Notes: generated from the letters alone by a model not told the origin. Positions 1 through 10,390 are shown, numbered from the stretch's first letter. The stretch: 64,000 nt of DNA from Diphasiastrum complanatum (GCA_029204225.1 CM055098.1:700501-764500); one strand, 5' to 3'. Made by a program: numbers and translations.

Positions 1-374
1 AAGATAAGAAACTTGTGAAACATTTCACCATTTGAAATGGATTACTATTTCGAAACGGGAAAGTTTTTGTGCCAAAGGGATGGTGGTTTGGCTCCACAGT
101 ACTCCTTTTGGCGCACGCAATAGGATCTAGAGGATCTTCACTTAGCATCTTTACACATAGGGTATATATACTCTAGTAGAGGCTCACCCTCTTCATTGTT
201 GGCCTTTAGCTTTTGGTTACCACTTCTCCTCATCATCACATATTTACACCCCATGGTTAAGGAGTGAAACTTTTGGTTAGTGATTGAAGCCTGCTATTGG
301 TTGGGTGGTTTGGCTCCACAATGTCATTTTGGATGCTCTTGTAAGAAGATCCTTTGTGGCTCTTCATAGTGGAG
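1..374 (+). repeat. 3' part of an LTR relic
   Basis: The block runs off the window start and ends just before an initiator-Met-like primer site at 375-386, so it is best read as the end of an LTR in plus orientation. It contains a related stretch twice, near 85-140 and near 300-365 (GGTTTGGCTCCACA followed by CATTTTGG or CCTTTTGG and a GATCTTCA-like or GATCCTTTG-like end). A third copy of this stretch lies near 60750-60840. No gag is recognisable downstream. Confidence 0.4.
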
Positions 375-386
375 TGGTATCAAAGC
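375..386 (+). other. Primer binding site-like, tRNA-iMet
   Basis: TGGTATCAAAGC differs by one base from the standard plant initiator-tRNA-Met primer site TGGTATCAGAGC. It lies directly after the LTR-like block. Confidence 0.4.
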
Positions 387-1012
387 AAGGCTTATACTTG
401 AATCGAAAGGCAAAGTTTGGAGTTTCTAGCCTTTTAATAGGAGGTCTTTTTTTTTTTTAAGTACAATTCTTCCTTTTGGTGTATTCGTATCCAAATGAGT
501 TTGCTGCACAAATTTCCATTTGCTTTATGGATCAATATCTTGGATTATATCTTTTACTAAGGCCATATCTCAATATTAGTAAGATTCCAGTTTCATAGTT
601 TATTATGCTTGTATGATAGTATATATGTGTTTGCTAGGTTAGCACTAGATACACATTGTATATGGTCAATTTCTGAAAATAAAAAACCTTGCTTAATGCG
701 ATTGTCAGTGCTTAGATTTGCATGCCAAAATTGCCACAACTACAGCCTAAACATCATACACCTCATATGGCCCAACAATGGTGCACATGGATTAAAATTA
801 AAAATGTGTGAGGGCTTTTCATCATCTAACAATGTGTTGGAAGACAAAAATTCATTGTTTATAACCGTGTAGAAAAGCTCATGGATTGGAGGATGATGAG
901 CACTTCATTTCAAATGTAGTTTTCTTTTTTCTTTTTTATATTTCTTTTTTATGAAAGGGGAGAGGGAGCGGATTCTCGCATGGCCACTCACAAATCATGT
1001 GAAACTTTTGCT
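387..1012. other. No gene recognised
   Basis: AT-rich DNA downstream of the primer-like site. The longest open frame (609-872, 87 codons) shows no motif, repeat or codon signal that I recognise. It may be the decayed leader of the element at the window start. Confidence 0.4.
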
Positions 1013-1221
1013 CAAGTGAGAGTAAGCAATTGTTTTCCAAGACTTGTGGGTGATTTATTACCAGCAAATTTTGCATCTCAAAATCTTTCAAATCTTTGAC
1101 AAATACTTTAGATAGCACAAGTGAGAGTAATCAATTGGTTTCCAAGACTTGTGAGTAATTTTTAACCAGCAAATTTTGCATCTCAAAATCTTTCAAATCT
1201 TTGACAAACACTTTAGATAGC
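1013..1221. repeat. 105-bp tandem duplication
   Basis: A unit beginning CAAGTGAGAGTAA and ending CTTTAGATAGC occurs twice back to back (1013-1117 and 1118-1221), with about ten differences. No coding signal; the short minus frame over it is chance. Confidence 0.85.
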
Positions 1222-2400
1222 GGCAAGAAAGAATTAGCATGCACATCAGCAATTCAATGAATGCAAACATGCGTAAGAATCAAATTGAAGTAGTTACTAT
1301 ATTTATCTAACTTTATGTTAATTTTATGCCATGCAAAAAATGTTAATAAACTTATCCATCTTGTTATCATCAAAGTACAAGATACATCTATGAGAAAATT
1401 TATAGGCTAACAATTCAATAGAAAACTAGATGTTGGATTTTATGTTATGGCTCATAATCTCCGTGTTCTCAACCAATGAAGTAATGCCACATGTTTGCTA
1501 TCACTGCTCACGACTGCTATGGGTCTAGTAAGGACAATATGTGATTACATGAAGGAAAGGAACTTCCAATTTTGACGTAGAAGGTATTTTTTGGTAAAAA
1601 TCTATATTATTTGTCAGTTTTTTGATGTTTTTCAGTAGTAGCACGATTTTAAAGCTAACAATGACTATGGGCAACCTTAGAGGGATATGCATGCATGTAG
1701 AGCTTGACTAACAAATATTAATTGGTTACTATTGAGCAGAGAGGGATGCTGCGATGTGCGATAACTCACAAAAATCTTATGAGAGGAGTAGATGTTAGAG
1801 TCTCATTATGATGCTAGTAGGTGAAATTTAAATATCCATGATGGTGGAAGATCCTGGAGGAAAACACTCCATTAGGGACGTGGATGATTCGAATCGAAAG
1901 GCTTTGATTCACTCATTCATTTCAATCTTCCAGCAGATGGTGGTTATAAACGAGGGTGATTCACCAATTGTAACGAAAATTTTTAAGAAATGAATTTGGG
2001 TGCTTAATTGGTTTTTCCCTTGCTCACGTAGCTAATGAGGTAAATAGTAGCATAAGTTCATAGTCAACATGATAGGGCGCTCCAAACATATTTAGATCTT
2101 GACTGTCTCTATCTCTCTCTCCTGCTACGCTACAACCTTGCAGCTAGATTCGCCGCTCCACTTCTCATCTTGCTACAGGCCGTAGTAGCCCACCTCCTCA
2201 TAAATGATACCTAGTCCAAAACTACCTTGCTTCCGAAATTCCCTTATGTTTAACCACAGCTTCTACCATCCCTTTATAATGAAAATTCACAATTTTCTGA
2301 ACAAAGAGCGGGAGACCTACTACTAATGGCCACCTTTTCAATTCAAATAAATGCAACATTTCATGCTACTTTATTTCTATTTGACACGTTATTTTAGTGT
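1222..2400. other. Intergenic, nothing recognised
   Basis: AT-rich, stop-rich in all frames, with no repeats, RNA gene or transposon motifs that I can identify. Confidence 0.5.
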
Positions 2401-2745
2401 TTTGGCCTCCCAAAGGGCACAAAGTCCCCACCCCACTCCGGACGCCTGTCCTGAAGGCTGAGGCTGGCAGCTTGACGTGACGCCGCGTAACCCGCAATGA
2501 GCCTGACCCTAAGAAGGACAGTGGTCCAGGCGCCTGACCCTAAGATTCGTCGGGTCCCACACGTCGTTCATTACGGTCACGGGGTCACGTGAAGAGCCAC
2601 GCGCCCCTCAGCTTTTCAAAATTAATCGTTGCAAAGTCTGGGCCCCTTGCCGGCTGTCCAAACGTTTTCTCTTACTTTAAGTTTTCGTTTTTTTGTAAGA
2701 TTTTGTTTTTGGGGGTCATAGAATCTGGATTATAAAGGAGTGGGT
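2401..2745 (+). promoter_or_regulatory. GC-rich promoter-like patch with G-box and TATA
   Basis: A sharp GC-rich patch in AT-rich surroundings. It holds a palindromic G-box (TCACGTGA, 2585-2592), ACGT cores near 2475 and 2560, a 14-bp direct repeat GCCTGACCCTAAGA at 2501 and 2532, and a TATAAA-like site near 2732. It could be the promoter of a lost gene, or the U3 of the tRNA-Asp-primed LTR element whose primer site is at 3665. No gene follows. Confidence 0.3.
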
Positions 2746-3660
2746 GTGGGTGTGTGTGTGTTTTATTTTAGTGGTTAATGTTTCATCAGAGCGTGATAGG
2801 TTTCTTATAATGTAGGGTTGAAATTTGTTTTTAACTGGGATTGAAACGAAGGGCTAATCTTCCATGATTGCAAAGTAGGATATGGATAATTCTTGCAATG
2901 CCGACAAATTGAGCTTGAATGCTAGCCATCACTGTTGAGTGTGAGTGATTTCGAATATGCATTACTTGAATCATTCTTTGGTCAGACAGTACGATATTTC
3001 ATTACAATCGCTTGTTGTATTTCCATGAAGTTGAATTAAAGAACTGTCTTTAAACTTATTTACCTGCCTATGCGAATTTTTTGTAATCGACATTCGAGTA
3101 AATATACCTTTGGTGCAGTTTTCCACAGTTGCTGATGTAAATGTATGTATGTTGTGAAATGCTAGTCCCTAACCGAGGAACTGAGTAGTCATGTTAGTAA
3201 CGAAGATAACTGTTTCTAACATATTTGCAAACTGCTTGAGTTCTTTAACCATGACCGGACTTTAGTTGTTGAGGACTTCTGTCTAAAACACATGGTTCAT
3301 GAATAAGATTGACTTTTTGGCTATTCGTACGTGACTGCATCGAACATATTACAGATCCTTGTTGACAACTTAATCAGTCAGAGTTAATTCATTCGAGTTA
3401 CTCTGATATCATTTTACATACAGAATGCTTTATCTTCGGTTTGATAGAGGAAGGATGTTGTTTAGCATTCATTACCTATATTCACCTTTCTTAAAAAGTG
3501 GGACTGGTTGCTTACAAAATGCTTGTTGACAACCAGATTTTCTCTCGACTCCATTTCATTCGAATTTTATCTCGACTTTTAAGAGCTCTCTTCTTGGGGA
3601 ACGATCTAAATACTACATAAATATAGCAACTCGGTGTTGGTATATTACGACATATGCCAA
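2746..3660 (+). repeat. Possible LTR end of a tRNA-Asp-primed gypsy
   Basis: No open frame of note. The stretch ends ..ATGCCA about five bases before a perfect tRNA-Asp primer site, the spacing usual for Tat/Athila-type gypsy LTRs in plants. The left edge of the LTR cannot be placed because no second copy is in the window. Confidence 0.35.
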
Positions 3661-3664
3661 TTTT

Positions 3665-3682
3665 TGGCGCCGTTGCCGGGGA
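3665..3682 (+). other. Primer binding site, tRNA-Asp
   Basis: TGGCGCCGTTGCCGGGGA is the exact complement of the 3' end of plant tRNA-Asp and the standard primer site of several plant gypsy lineages. No gag follows: the element is cut off within a few bases by the minus-strand LINE fragment. Confidence 0.8.
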
Positions 3683-3689
3683 TAGTCAA

Positions 3690-4812
3690 ATTAACCGTGC
3701 ATGGGTCACACAGAGGTGTAAGGAGCAACATTCATCATCAAACCAAAGAGGTCGAATGGGATGAGAAGAGCTGGAAGGACGTCGAGAGGGTTTTGAAGGG
3801 AAGGACAATGAAGCAGCAGTATGAAGTGATCTGTTAGAAAGTCAGCTTGCCAGTGTTTCCAATGGGCTATCATAGGGAAAGTGTTTTAGTAAGGAAATGA
3901 GGGCCTCCTGGTATTTCTGGATATATGTGTGAGTGAAAGTATATATGGATGAACAGTCAATGAAGAAATGCGAGGGAGATGGTGAGGGTAATGTAGAACC
4001 CAAATGGAAAGACATGAAAGAATGGTCGGAGAGAGTAGTGGGGAGAATATGGAAGTCTGATATCAGTGGGATAAGGGATGGTGACCCCATGAGGTAGCCG
4101 ACGACACACTGTCTGCCACTATGGGAATGGCACGTGTAGCCGCTCGAATTAGGCCAACAAGCTAGGCCATTATAAATGGCTAACTCATGGGCTTTGCCAA
4201 GCTGCAACAAGTACTCTCCATATGTAGTGATAGGACCATGTGAATTAGTTGAAATACTAGTAACTCCCATATCATCACAATCAATGGCTCGAATACTTAA
4301 CTAATCAGCAGCATCATGAAAGTAATATGTTGCGTAGCAGTCCTGGAATTAAAGTCGCTAGTGAGAAGAACATGCCCTCGATCAACAAATCTGATAATAT
4401 CTGCAGAAAGATCAACGTACGGAGAACCAATGCCCTCCACAAACGAAAAGGAATATGGGGGGAAGTAGCAAGCTACAATAAAGAGATCCATGTCCAAGCC
4501 AATATCGCGCCCTGAGAGGCAAACCCAGATATAACGTGCATGTTCGTCATGCATGATGAACTCCGTAGCTGGATGTAATGCCTCCCTGTATAAGCATGCC
4601 ACACCACTTGAACCTCTGCCACTCATGGCTCTCATCTCTGATCGATATACTGAGTCCCATCCATATCCTACAAATGTAGGCAATCCTCTAATCTGGCTCT
4701 CAGGTGTCTCCATAAAGAACAGAATGTCTCTCTCTGTCACATGAAATCAATAAGGTCTCCATCCGTGGAAGACGAGTGTATACCATTACAATTCCAGACC
4801 CCAATATGCAAC
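3690..4812 (-). pseudogene. LINE endonuclease (EEP/APE family), broken
   Basis: Endonuclease/exonuclease/phosphatase fold, which in LINEs nicks target DNA to prime reverse transcription. The start motif VWNCNG is at about 4779-4808. DILFFMETPE (matching the catalytic Glu block) begins near 4730, LLTSDFNSRTAT (the GDFN block) ends near 4330, and a VVGYLM..SDFHILPTTLSDHS stretch (the terminal S-D-H block) lies near 4000-4130. A linker motif LWFDDEC, typical between endonuclease and RT in plant LINEs, is read near 3700-3740. At least three frame changes or stops break it. Family assignment rests on the ordered motifs; the clade is unclear. Confidence 0.75.
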
Positions 4813-5470
4813 CGGTGTGGACGGGGCCCAGGGATGCACTTGTGCCCGGGCACCCCAATTTTCTATTGGCGAGAGCCGTTAGGATTACCATCAAGGTAAC
4901 GAATCTAGCCATCTCGGTAAATCATCCTCCGTCTTGGTGTCTTAGTGTCTTGCAAAGCTTGACGTCTTTCTGCCACTTCAGTTTAGCTCCTTGTTTCAAA
5001 ACATCTCTATGGATGGTGGCTGAGGTAAAATGAACAATCAAGGTGGTATTGTCTTTTTTGGTGCATGCCAGCCGTATCCATCCCTTCACTATGGTGGCCA
5101 AGTGTAATGTCAAGAAAGCGTTTTGCCTCCTCTATACCATTTCGGGTGTCCAAAACACCGCGTACTTTAATGTTAAGAGCTTTGCTTTCGTGAAGTTTCT
5201 CCTCTAAAGAGTTGCTGAGATAACCGAAGAGAGAGGTGCAGTGGGCTTACTTCCTTTCTTGAGCATATCTGCCCAAGACATGGTTTCCTCTTGTTGCTTC
5301 TCAATCTTGGCTTCTAATTCCTTGATCTCGCTGGATGATTCTAGCGTAGTAAGGATAGGTTGAGCTCGAAGTTCCTGCTTCAACATATCCACTTCTTGTT
5401 GTAATTTAAGCTAGGAAACTTCGAGTTTAACCAACTGGAGTTCCGTTTTTAAGATCTGAAAATCCTGTAA
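4813..5470 (-). pseudogene. LINE ORF1-like coiled coil and RNA-binding region
   Basis: The minus frame at 5204-5392 holds a charged heptad segment (LEAKIEKQQEETMSWADMLK), predicted as coiled coil. After a frame change comes a stretch near 4922-5180 with LNIKVRGVLDTRNGIEEAK and a VHFTSATIHRDVLKQG block. This pattern resembles the RRM-like or C-terminal domain of LINE ORF1 proteins, which coat element RNA. It immediately precedes the endonuclease, as expected for a LINE. At least two frame breaks make it non-functional. Confidence 0.6.
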
Positions 5471-5654
5471 TAATACATTTACACTAGCGGCCACTTAGAA
5501 TTCAACACCTTTCCCTGGAGTGGAGTAGAGGGTGCATCAGAGTGTGGGTAAAGTTTTTTAGGAGCCAGCGGAGGAGGTGGAAGGGGGGTTTGCCAGATGA
5601 TGGCAGATGCAAAGAACAATTGTGTTGACTGCATGCGTGTGAGAAGCGATGGAG

Positions 5655-5843
5655 GATGGATGAAATACAAGACAGTATGAGTTAGATTTCCAAAGCGAGA
5701 GGGCAGCTGTCCTTGAAAGTTGTTCCAAGAAAGATTTAAAAAGCTGAGTTGCGGTAGCGAGAAAATTCCCGCTGGAACTTGGCCAAAAAAAAATTGTTCA
5801 AACTTAGATCAAGGCTTTGGAGCTGTGTTAGGTTTCATAGATT
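5655..5843 (-). pseudogene. Leucine-rich-repeat receptor fragment
   Basis: Minus-strand translation gives two plant-type extracellular leucine-rich repeats: NLTQLQSLDLSLNNF, then GQVPAGIFSLPQLSFLNLSW and NNFQGQLPSRFGNLTH. The LxxLxLxxNxFxGxxPxxxxxL spacing is that of LRR receptor kinases or receptor-like proteins. The two parts are out of frame by one base across a run of nine T (minus strand), so the fragment is broken. No kinase or transmembrane segment follows; the sequence runs into the LINE fragment. It is either remnant host sequence at the LINE insertion site or captured DNA. Confidence 0.75.
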
Positions 5844-5849
5844 AGTCTA

Positions 5850-6640
5850 GTCTCTGGCCTTAATACTTCAATTAATCAGGAGTGATAGGTAGGTTGTGTT
5901 CAGAATCTTAAGAGTGGTTTCTCAAGCCTCTGATTAGGTCGAGAATCTGCATCACAGAGCTGCTTTCAGCGATCAGTTTCTTATCAACTGTAGGTTTTGC
6001 TACGATCCCAGCGACCTAAGAAATTATGGACGTTTTGGTACCACTGCTATCAATCTGTGCCATCAATTGCAAGTTTTGCTACCAGACCATTGATATCCAG
6101 TCTGCAGAATTTTGTGGGTCAAATTTGTTCCAGCATCAGCTTCATGATCATTATCGGCATCATTGCCCACTTTTTTGTTGCTTCAAGATCTGCGTTATTA
6201 GTTTGCCTGGAATCAATAGCGGAAGCTTCTCTTATAAGTAGGGAAAGGACTGGACAGAGAAATAAATTGGATTACAGTGATTACTCTATCAGCCAAGCAA
6301 GGAAGTATGATGCTATCACTAGTTGGAAAGTAAGATTGTGTACATATTATCTGTGTAGGGATACTGCAGTTGCAGCTGATACTGAGTCGAGCTATATGGA
6401 GCCCGAGGAGTGGCATAGGATTGTAGATGCTGGACTTGAGTAGGGCGACCTATCGCAACTAGATTTCTTCTGGTTTGGATAAGCAAGCATACAGTTAGAG
6501 TTATAAACGGGTCTGGACAAATTGTAGGGTAGCCAATCACTGGCGTTAGTCTTTGAAAACTCATTCTACTGAAAAGCAAAGCCTGCAAGATTCGTAGCAG
6601 GGTCTTGTTGGCCAACAAGGGGCTTCACACTAATTTTTGG
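5850..6640. other. No gene recognised
   Basis: Several overlapping open frames up to 148 codons exist on both strands, but none shows family motifs. Part may be the 5' leader of the non-LTR element that begins near 6650. Confidence 0.4.
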
Positions 6641-6678
6641 AATCTTCGGAGGCTGCGGCTGGAACTTTACCTGTCAAT

Positions 6679-7503
6679 ATGGTTCCTCAAGAATCTTCTC
6701 ATCCTTTGCAACTCCCAGATTTCAATCCTCTTGTTTGACATGAAGAAAAGAGACCTGCTTCCTCTTCAGAGCATCATTCTAGTGCTTCCCCTTCTTGCGC
6801 GCGTCGTGAAGCCCACCGTGATGTTGCAGATTCCTTGCTTGTCTCCTCTGGCCAGGTGGTGCCATACTGTCCGCCCCATCTTCGCCATCAGTTTTCTTCC
6901 TCTCTTTATGTTTCTCAGCTTTCTCCTTCTTCCTCTTCTCGCCCCCGTGTTCCATGTGCAGGCTGTGGTCGCCTTTATGTGCAAGGTGCCAGTCCTTCTA
7001 GCAATCATAACGCTTGCTCTGCTTTTCGTCAACAACTCGCATTAACCAATGTCGACCTTGCACCTCATCCTGCTCCCACTTCGCCACCTGACTCGGCTTG
7101 GACCTGGATTCACTCCCTTGATATTTTGACCGCTTTTCACTTGGGTTTTCCTCATCCTCGTCTTTATGCACACATTCCCTTTGCCTTGCACTTAGACGTC
7201 CAGAGAGCTTTGTCCTTACCTTTGTCTCGTCTGGCTTCCAACCCTTCTGATATTGCAGCTTGGCATGCCTTTTTGTTTTTTCCTCTCTAGTGTTTGCCTC
7301 TGCCTCCCCAGGGTGGTGATGCTGGTCATAGGGAAACTCGCAACAAGATTCGTCGCTATATGTTAGGAGATTGGAAAAATCTGCAAGAAGAGCATTTCCT
7401 TCGCTGTCATGCGCTTGCTGCTCAGTGGGATTCGACCTCGGATGGTGTTTCTATACCCCCTGTTCATCGTCGGTTGCGTCGCTGTGTTACTTGGGCAAGT
7501 GGG
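6679..7503 (+). pseudogene. N-terminal zinc-finger region of the R2-type ORF
   Basis: Frame starting with the ATG at 6679 (MVPQESSHPLQ...). A TGA at 6736 interrupts it after 19 codons. A Ser-rich stretch then leads to a zinc finger of C-x2-C-x13-H-x2-C type (Cys codons at 6955 and 6964, His near 7006, Cys near 7015). N-terminal fingers of this kind direct target-site binding in R2-class elements. A TAG at 7288 is the second break. The frame runs out at 7506 and is continued by the RT frame one base over, so a single inserted G near 7503 explains the change. No other gene overlaps. Confidence 0.7.
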
Positions 7504-8977
7504 TGAGTATTCTCGTGCAGCTTGTGCTCTAGCTCCTACAAGTCCAGCTACTCCTTCTACTGCCACCCTTCAGGCTTTGGAGCTTCTTCACCCACCGACA
7601 AATGACTCTCTTCCTTCTTTTGTTGAGGACTTTGAACCTGATTCCGATCTGCAACTCTCAGAACCTCATTTTCGTAATGCTTATCTACGCAACCCTCATT
7701 TCTCAACTGGGGGTCCTTCTGGTATGGTTTTCGAGCATCTTCGTGACTGTTTTTCTCTTGATGACTCTGCTAGCGGATTTGGTTTGCTCTTTCAAGTTTG
7801 CTCTTCCGTAGCATGTGGCCGTATTCCTCTTTCTATTGCTCGTATTCTTGGTGCTGCTCGTTTGATAGCCTTGGATAAGCCTGGCGGTGGAGTGCGTCCC
7901 ATTGCTGTTGGAGAGGTTTTATACAGATTGGTTTCTAGGGCTCTTGGTTTTCAGCTTCGTGACAGTTTTCATGACCACCTATTTCCTCATCAGTTTGGTT
8001 GTGCTACTCCTGGCAGTTGCGAGATAGTCATACATGCTTTGCGTGCTACCTTGGATCTTCATCCAGATTGGGTTGTCCTTCAGGTGGATGTTAAAAATGC
8101 TTTCAATTCTGTTTCCCGATGGGCCATTTTCGAAGAACTTCGTGCGGCTCACGGTCCTCTCGCTCAGCTCATCCCGTTTGTTCGCTCTTTTTATTCCATG
8201 GATGCGCCTCTATATTTCAGTCATGCTTCTCGCTTAGGTGATGTTTCGGTTATCTCGTCTGCTGATGGTATCAGACAAGGTGATCCCTTGGGTGGTGTTC
8301 TTTTTGCTTTGGCGCACTTTCGGGCATTGCGTGCTTCTTCTGCTGCTTTTCCTTCTTGTTTGTTTCCCTTTATTGCTGATGACACGCATATTGTGGGACC
8401 TGCTAATGACGTCTTTCCAGCTTTCCTACATTTCTCTCAGCAACTTTCGACTTTGGGCCTCACTGTCAATCCCTCTAAGTGCGTTGTCTGGTGTCCTCAA
8501 GGCCTCCTTCCTGAGCTCCCTTTACCTACAGGTTTCAATATTCCGGTTGATGGAATTAGAGTTCCTGGTATTCCTATAGGTTTCTCGGATTTTGTGGCTT
8601 CCTCTTTGCGGGACACTTTGGACGCACATCTTCGTCACGCTGATCTGCTACCAAAGCTTGGCAATGCTCAAGTTGCTCTAGGGATTCTCACTCAATGCTT
8701 CGTTCAACGACCAAGTTATATTCTACGGTGTGTTCCTCCCTCTCCTGATGTTTTGGCTTTGCTACAGGATTTCGATAATACTTTATCAGATATTCTGGGT
8801 CGCTTGATGGGTTCAAAATCCTTTCGTATTCCCAATGGTCAATTCGTTAAGCGACAAGTCTCTCTTCCCGCTTCGTCTGGAGGTGTTAGTCTTTCTTGCA
8901 CAGCTTCTATTGCTCCAGCTGCTTTTATGGGAAGTTGGGCCCTTGTTGCCTCTGCACTTATCTCTCGGTTTCAGTAG
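7504..8977 (+). pseudogene. Non-LTR reverse transcriptase domain
   Basis: RNA-directed DNA polymerase of the R2-type element. Upstream blocks include GGPSGMVFEHLRD and a conserved KPGGGVRPIAVGEVLYRLVS. Motif A is QVDVKNAFNSVSRW (about 8081-8120), motif B GIRQGDPLGGVLFAL (about 8266-8310), motif C FIADDTHIVG (about 8368-8397, catalytic Asp pair intact), and motif D GLTVNPSKCVVW. All catalytic residues are present. The frame ends at a TAG (8975-8977), but the next codons continue the same protein, so this is a nonsense mutation, not the natural end. The apparent earlier ATG at 7409 lies in the wrong frame over the N-terminal region and is not a true start. Confidence 0.88.
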
Positions 8978-10015
8978 GACAACAAGCCCATTCTTCTCGA
9001 TTCAGTAGCTCATGTGGAAACAGGCATTCTTCCTTTTCAACAACATCTTCGTGCGGCCAAGGATCTCATTCCTCCACCTGTGCGAGCTTCTTTGCCTCCC
9101 TTTGAATCTTTGCTTAGCCAGCAGCGTGCTCATTTTCAGAAGTATCTTTTGGAGCGCTTCCACTCTCATGCTTTCACTCAGCTTCTCATTGATTCACCTT
9201 CCGATGAGACTCGGGCTCGTCTTTTGTCTTGTGCAGGCCCGGGTTCTGGTGCTTGGCTTGTTGCGCGCCCTGTTGTTCCACACTTGCGCCTTTCTTCAGA
9301 GTTGTTTCTCACCGCTCTTCGGATTAGGTTGGGTCTCCCTCATCCAGTGCTGGCAGGTTTGACAAAATGTTCCTGTGGTCACCCTGTTGATCCTATTGGC
9401 ACTCATCTCATGTGTTGCCCTTCTGGCGGAGAGCGTACTGCGACTCATGATTCCATTCGTGATGTATTGGCATCTCATGAGTGCGGCTTTCATGTTGTTC
9501 GGGAGCAGACCCACATCTTGCTTGTGTCTGATTCACAATCGCCTCGGCGTCGAGTTGATCTTATTCTTTCGCGCGAGGGGATTCGCACGCTTGGGGATGT
9601 TGTTGTTGCTGATCCTTCGCGGCCTGACCTCCTTCGTCGTGCTTCAACTACTCAGGGTGCCGCTGCTTCTCATGCAGCTCTAGATAAAGAGCGAGATTAT
9701 TCACATCGCACTCCTGGAGAAGGCTTTATCCCTTTTGCTTTGGAAACATTTGGGTGCCTGCATAAGAAATTCGATGATTTTCTATCCTCCTGTGTAGGTT
9801 TTGCAGCGAAACTCCAAGGTCGTGGTGCCTCACCTTTATTTATCATTACGGCTTATTATCGTCAACGAGTTTCGATGACTTTACAACGCACTCAGGCACT
9901 TGCAATACTTCGACGTGCCGTAGTTGCAAGAATGGCTGCTTCACAGCTTCCTGCACTACCTAAACTTCCAACTGTCTTAACTAGCGACTTACACCAAGCA
10001 GTAGGCTTTATGTAA
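8978..10015 (+). pseudogene. Restriction-like endonuclease domain of the R2-type ORF
   Basis: Continues the RT frame after the nonsense codon and ends at a TAA (10013-10015). It contains C-S-C-G-H-P-V-D-P-I-G-T-H-L-M-C-C (about 9369-9419), the C-x-C...H...C knuckle that precedes the endonuclease in RLE elements. The nuclease core follows: RRRVDLILSREG (about 9547-9582) and GDVVVADPSRPDL (about 9594-9632), matching PD...D-x-K-like RLE blocks. This domain nicks the target strand for target-primed reverse transcription. About 130 residues follow without recognised motifs. An internal Met at 9014 could give a separate product but has no support. Confidence 0.82.
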
Positions 10016-10140
10016 ATACTCTGCGAGATTGTTGCTTTGTTATACTTGTATAGTATGTCAATTCGCCTTATGGCTTTTACGCTTTTTACATGCATTCCTT
10101 TGTACTCTGATGGGTTGTCCCATCTTTTATTAATAAAAAC
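10016..10140 (+). other. 3' UTR of the R2-type element
   Basis: Short tail after the stop codon, ending TATTAATAAAAAC with overlapping AATAAA-like signals. No long poly(A) is present, which fits RLE elements that end without one. The exact end cannot be set without a second copy. Confidence 0.5.
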
Positions 10141-10254
10141 GGGAAGTTCATCACGTTTGCGGAAGGCGAAGCGAGAGGGAGGAACAAGGGGGGTTCTGCT
10201 GCTGTGCAGCAGCAACAATGGTTTGTTGTTGTTGCAGCGCAGCAGGAGAGAGGA

Positions 10255-10330
10255 GGGGGGCGGGGGGGGGGGGGGGAGGGTGGGCTCCCCCTGCTTTTCT
10301 TGACCACCATAGGAGGAGGAGGAGGAGGAG

Positions 10331-10377
<47 letters not shown>

Positions 10378-10390
10378 GCGAGAGCTTTTT
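10255..10390. repeat. Compound microsatellite G-run / GGA / GA / GAGC
   Basis: A G-rich run (about 10256-10280) is followed by (GGA)n (about 10312-10334), (GA)n (about 10335-10366) and four GAGC-type units. Overlapping open frames on both strands are artefacts of the repeats. Confidence 0.95.

Larger units (their letters stand above)
3684..5470 (-). mobile_element. 5' half of an APE-type LINE
   Basis: Read on the minus strand, this carries in order a coiled coil, an ORF1-like nucleic-acid-binding region, and an apurinic-type endonuclease domain with its downstream linker. The reverse transcriptase that should follow is absent, because the tRNA-Asp-primed LTR sequence lies where it would start. 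Several frameshifts and stops separate the pieces. The copy is therefore truncated at its 3' side, which is not the usual 5' truncation of LINEs. That suggests a later insertion or rearrangement removed the rest. Confidence 0.75.
6640..10140 (+). mobile_element. R2-type non-LTR retrotransposon with restriction-like endonuclease
   Basis: One reading frame of about 1,110 codons (6679-10015) with four lesions: stops at 6736, 7288 and 8975, and a one-base shift near 7503. Order: Cys-His zinc finger, non-LTR reverse transcriptase with motifs A to D, then a CCHC motif and a PD-(D/E)xK restriction-like endonuclease. This is the single-ORF layout and size of R2/R4/CRE/Hero-class elements, which nick a target and copy their RNA onto it. 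There are no LTRs. The 3' tail is about 125 bp, ends TTTTATTAATAAAAAC, and is followed about 100 bp later by a GGA/GA/GAGC microsatellite. Plant LINEs are usually L1 or RTE types with an APE endonuclease, so this class is unusual here. Confidence 0.85.

Noticed and set aside
6605-7045. 146-codon plus frame and 89-codon minus frame over the R2-type element
   Set aside because: Shadow frames of the T/C-rich zinc-finger region; no motif.
7409-7503. ATG at 7409 as a start for the RT protein
   Set aside because: The N-terminal zinc-finger frame covers the same bases in the coding frame; a one-base shift near 7503 explains the change of frame.
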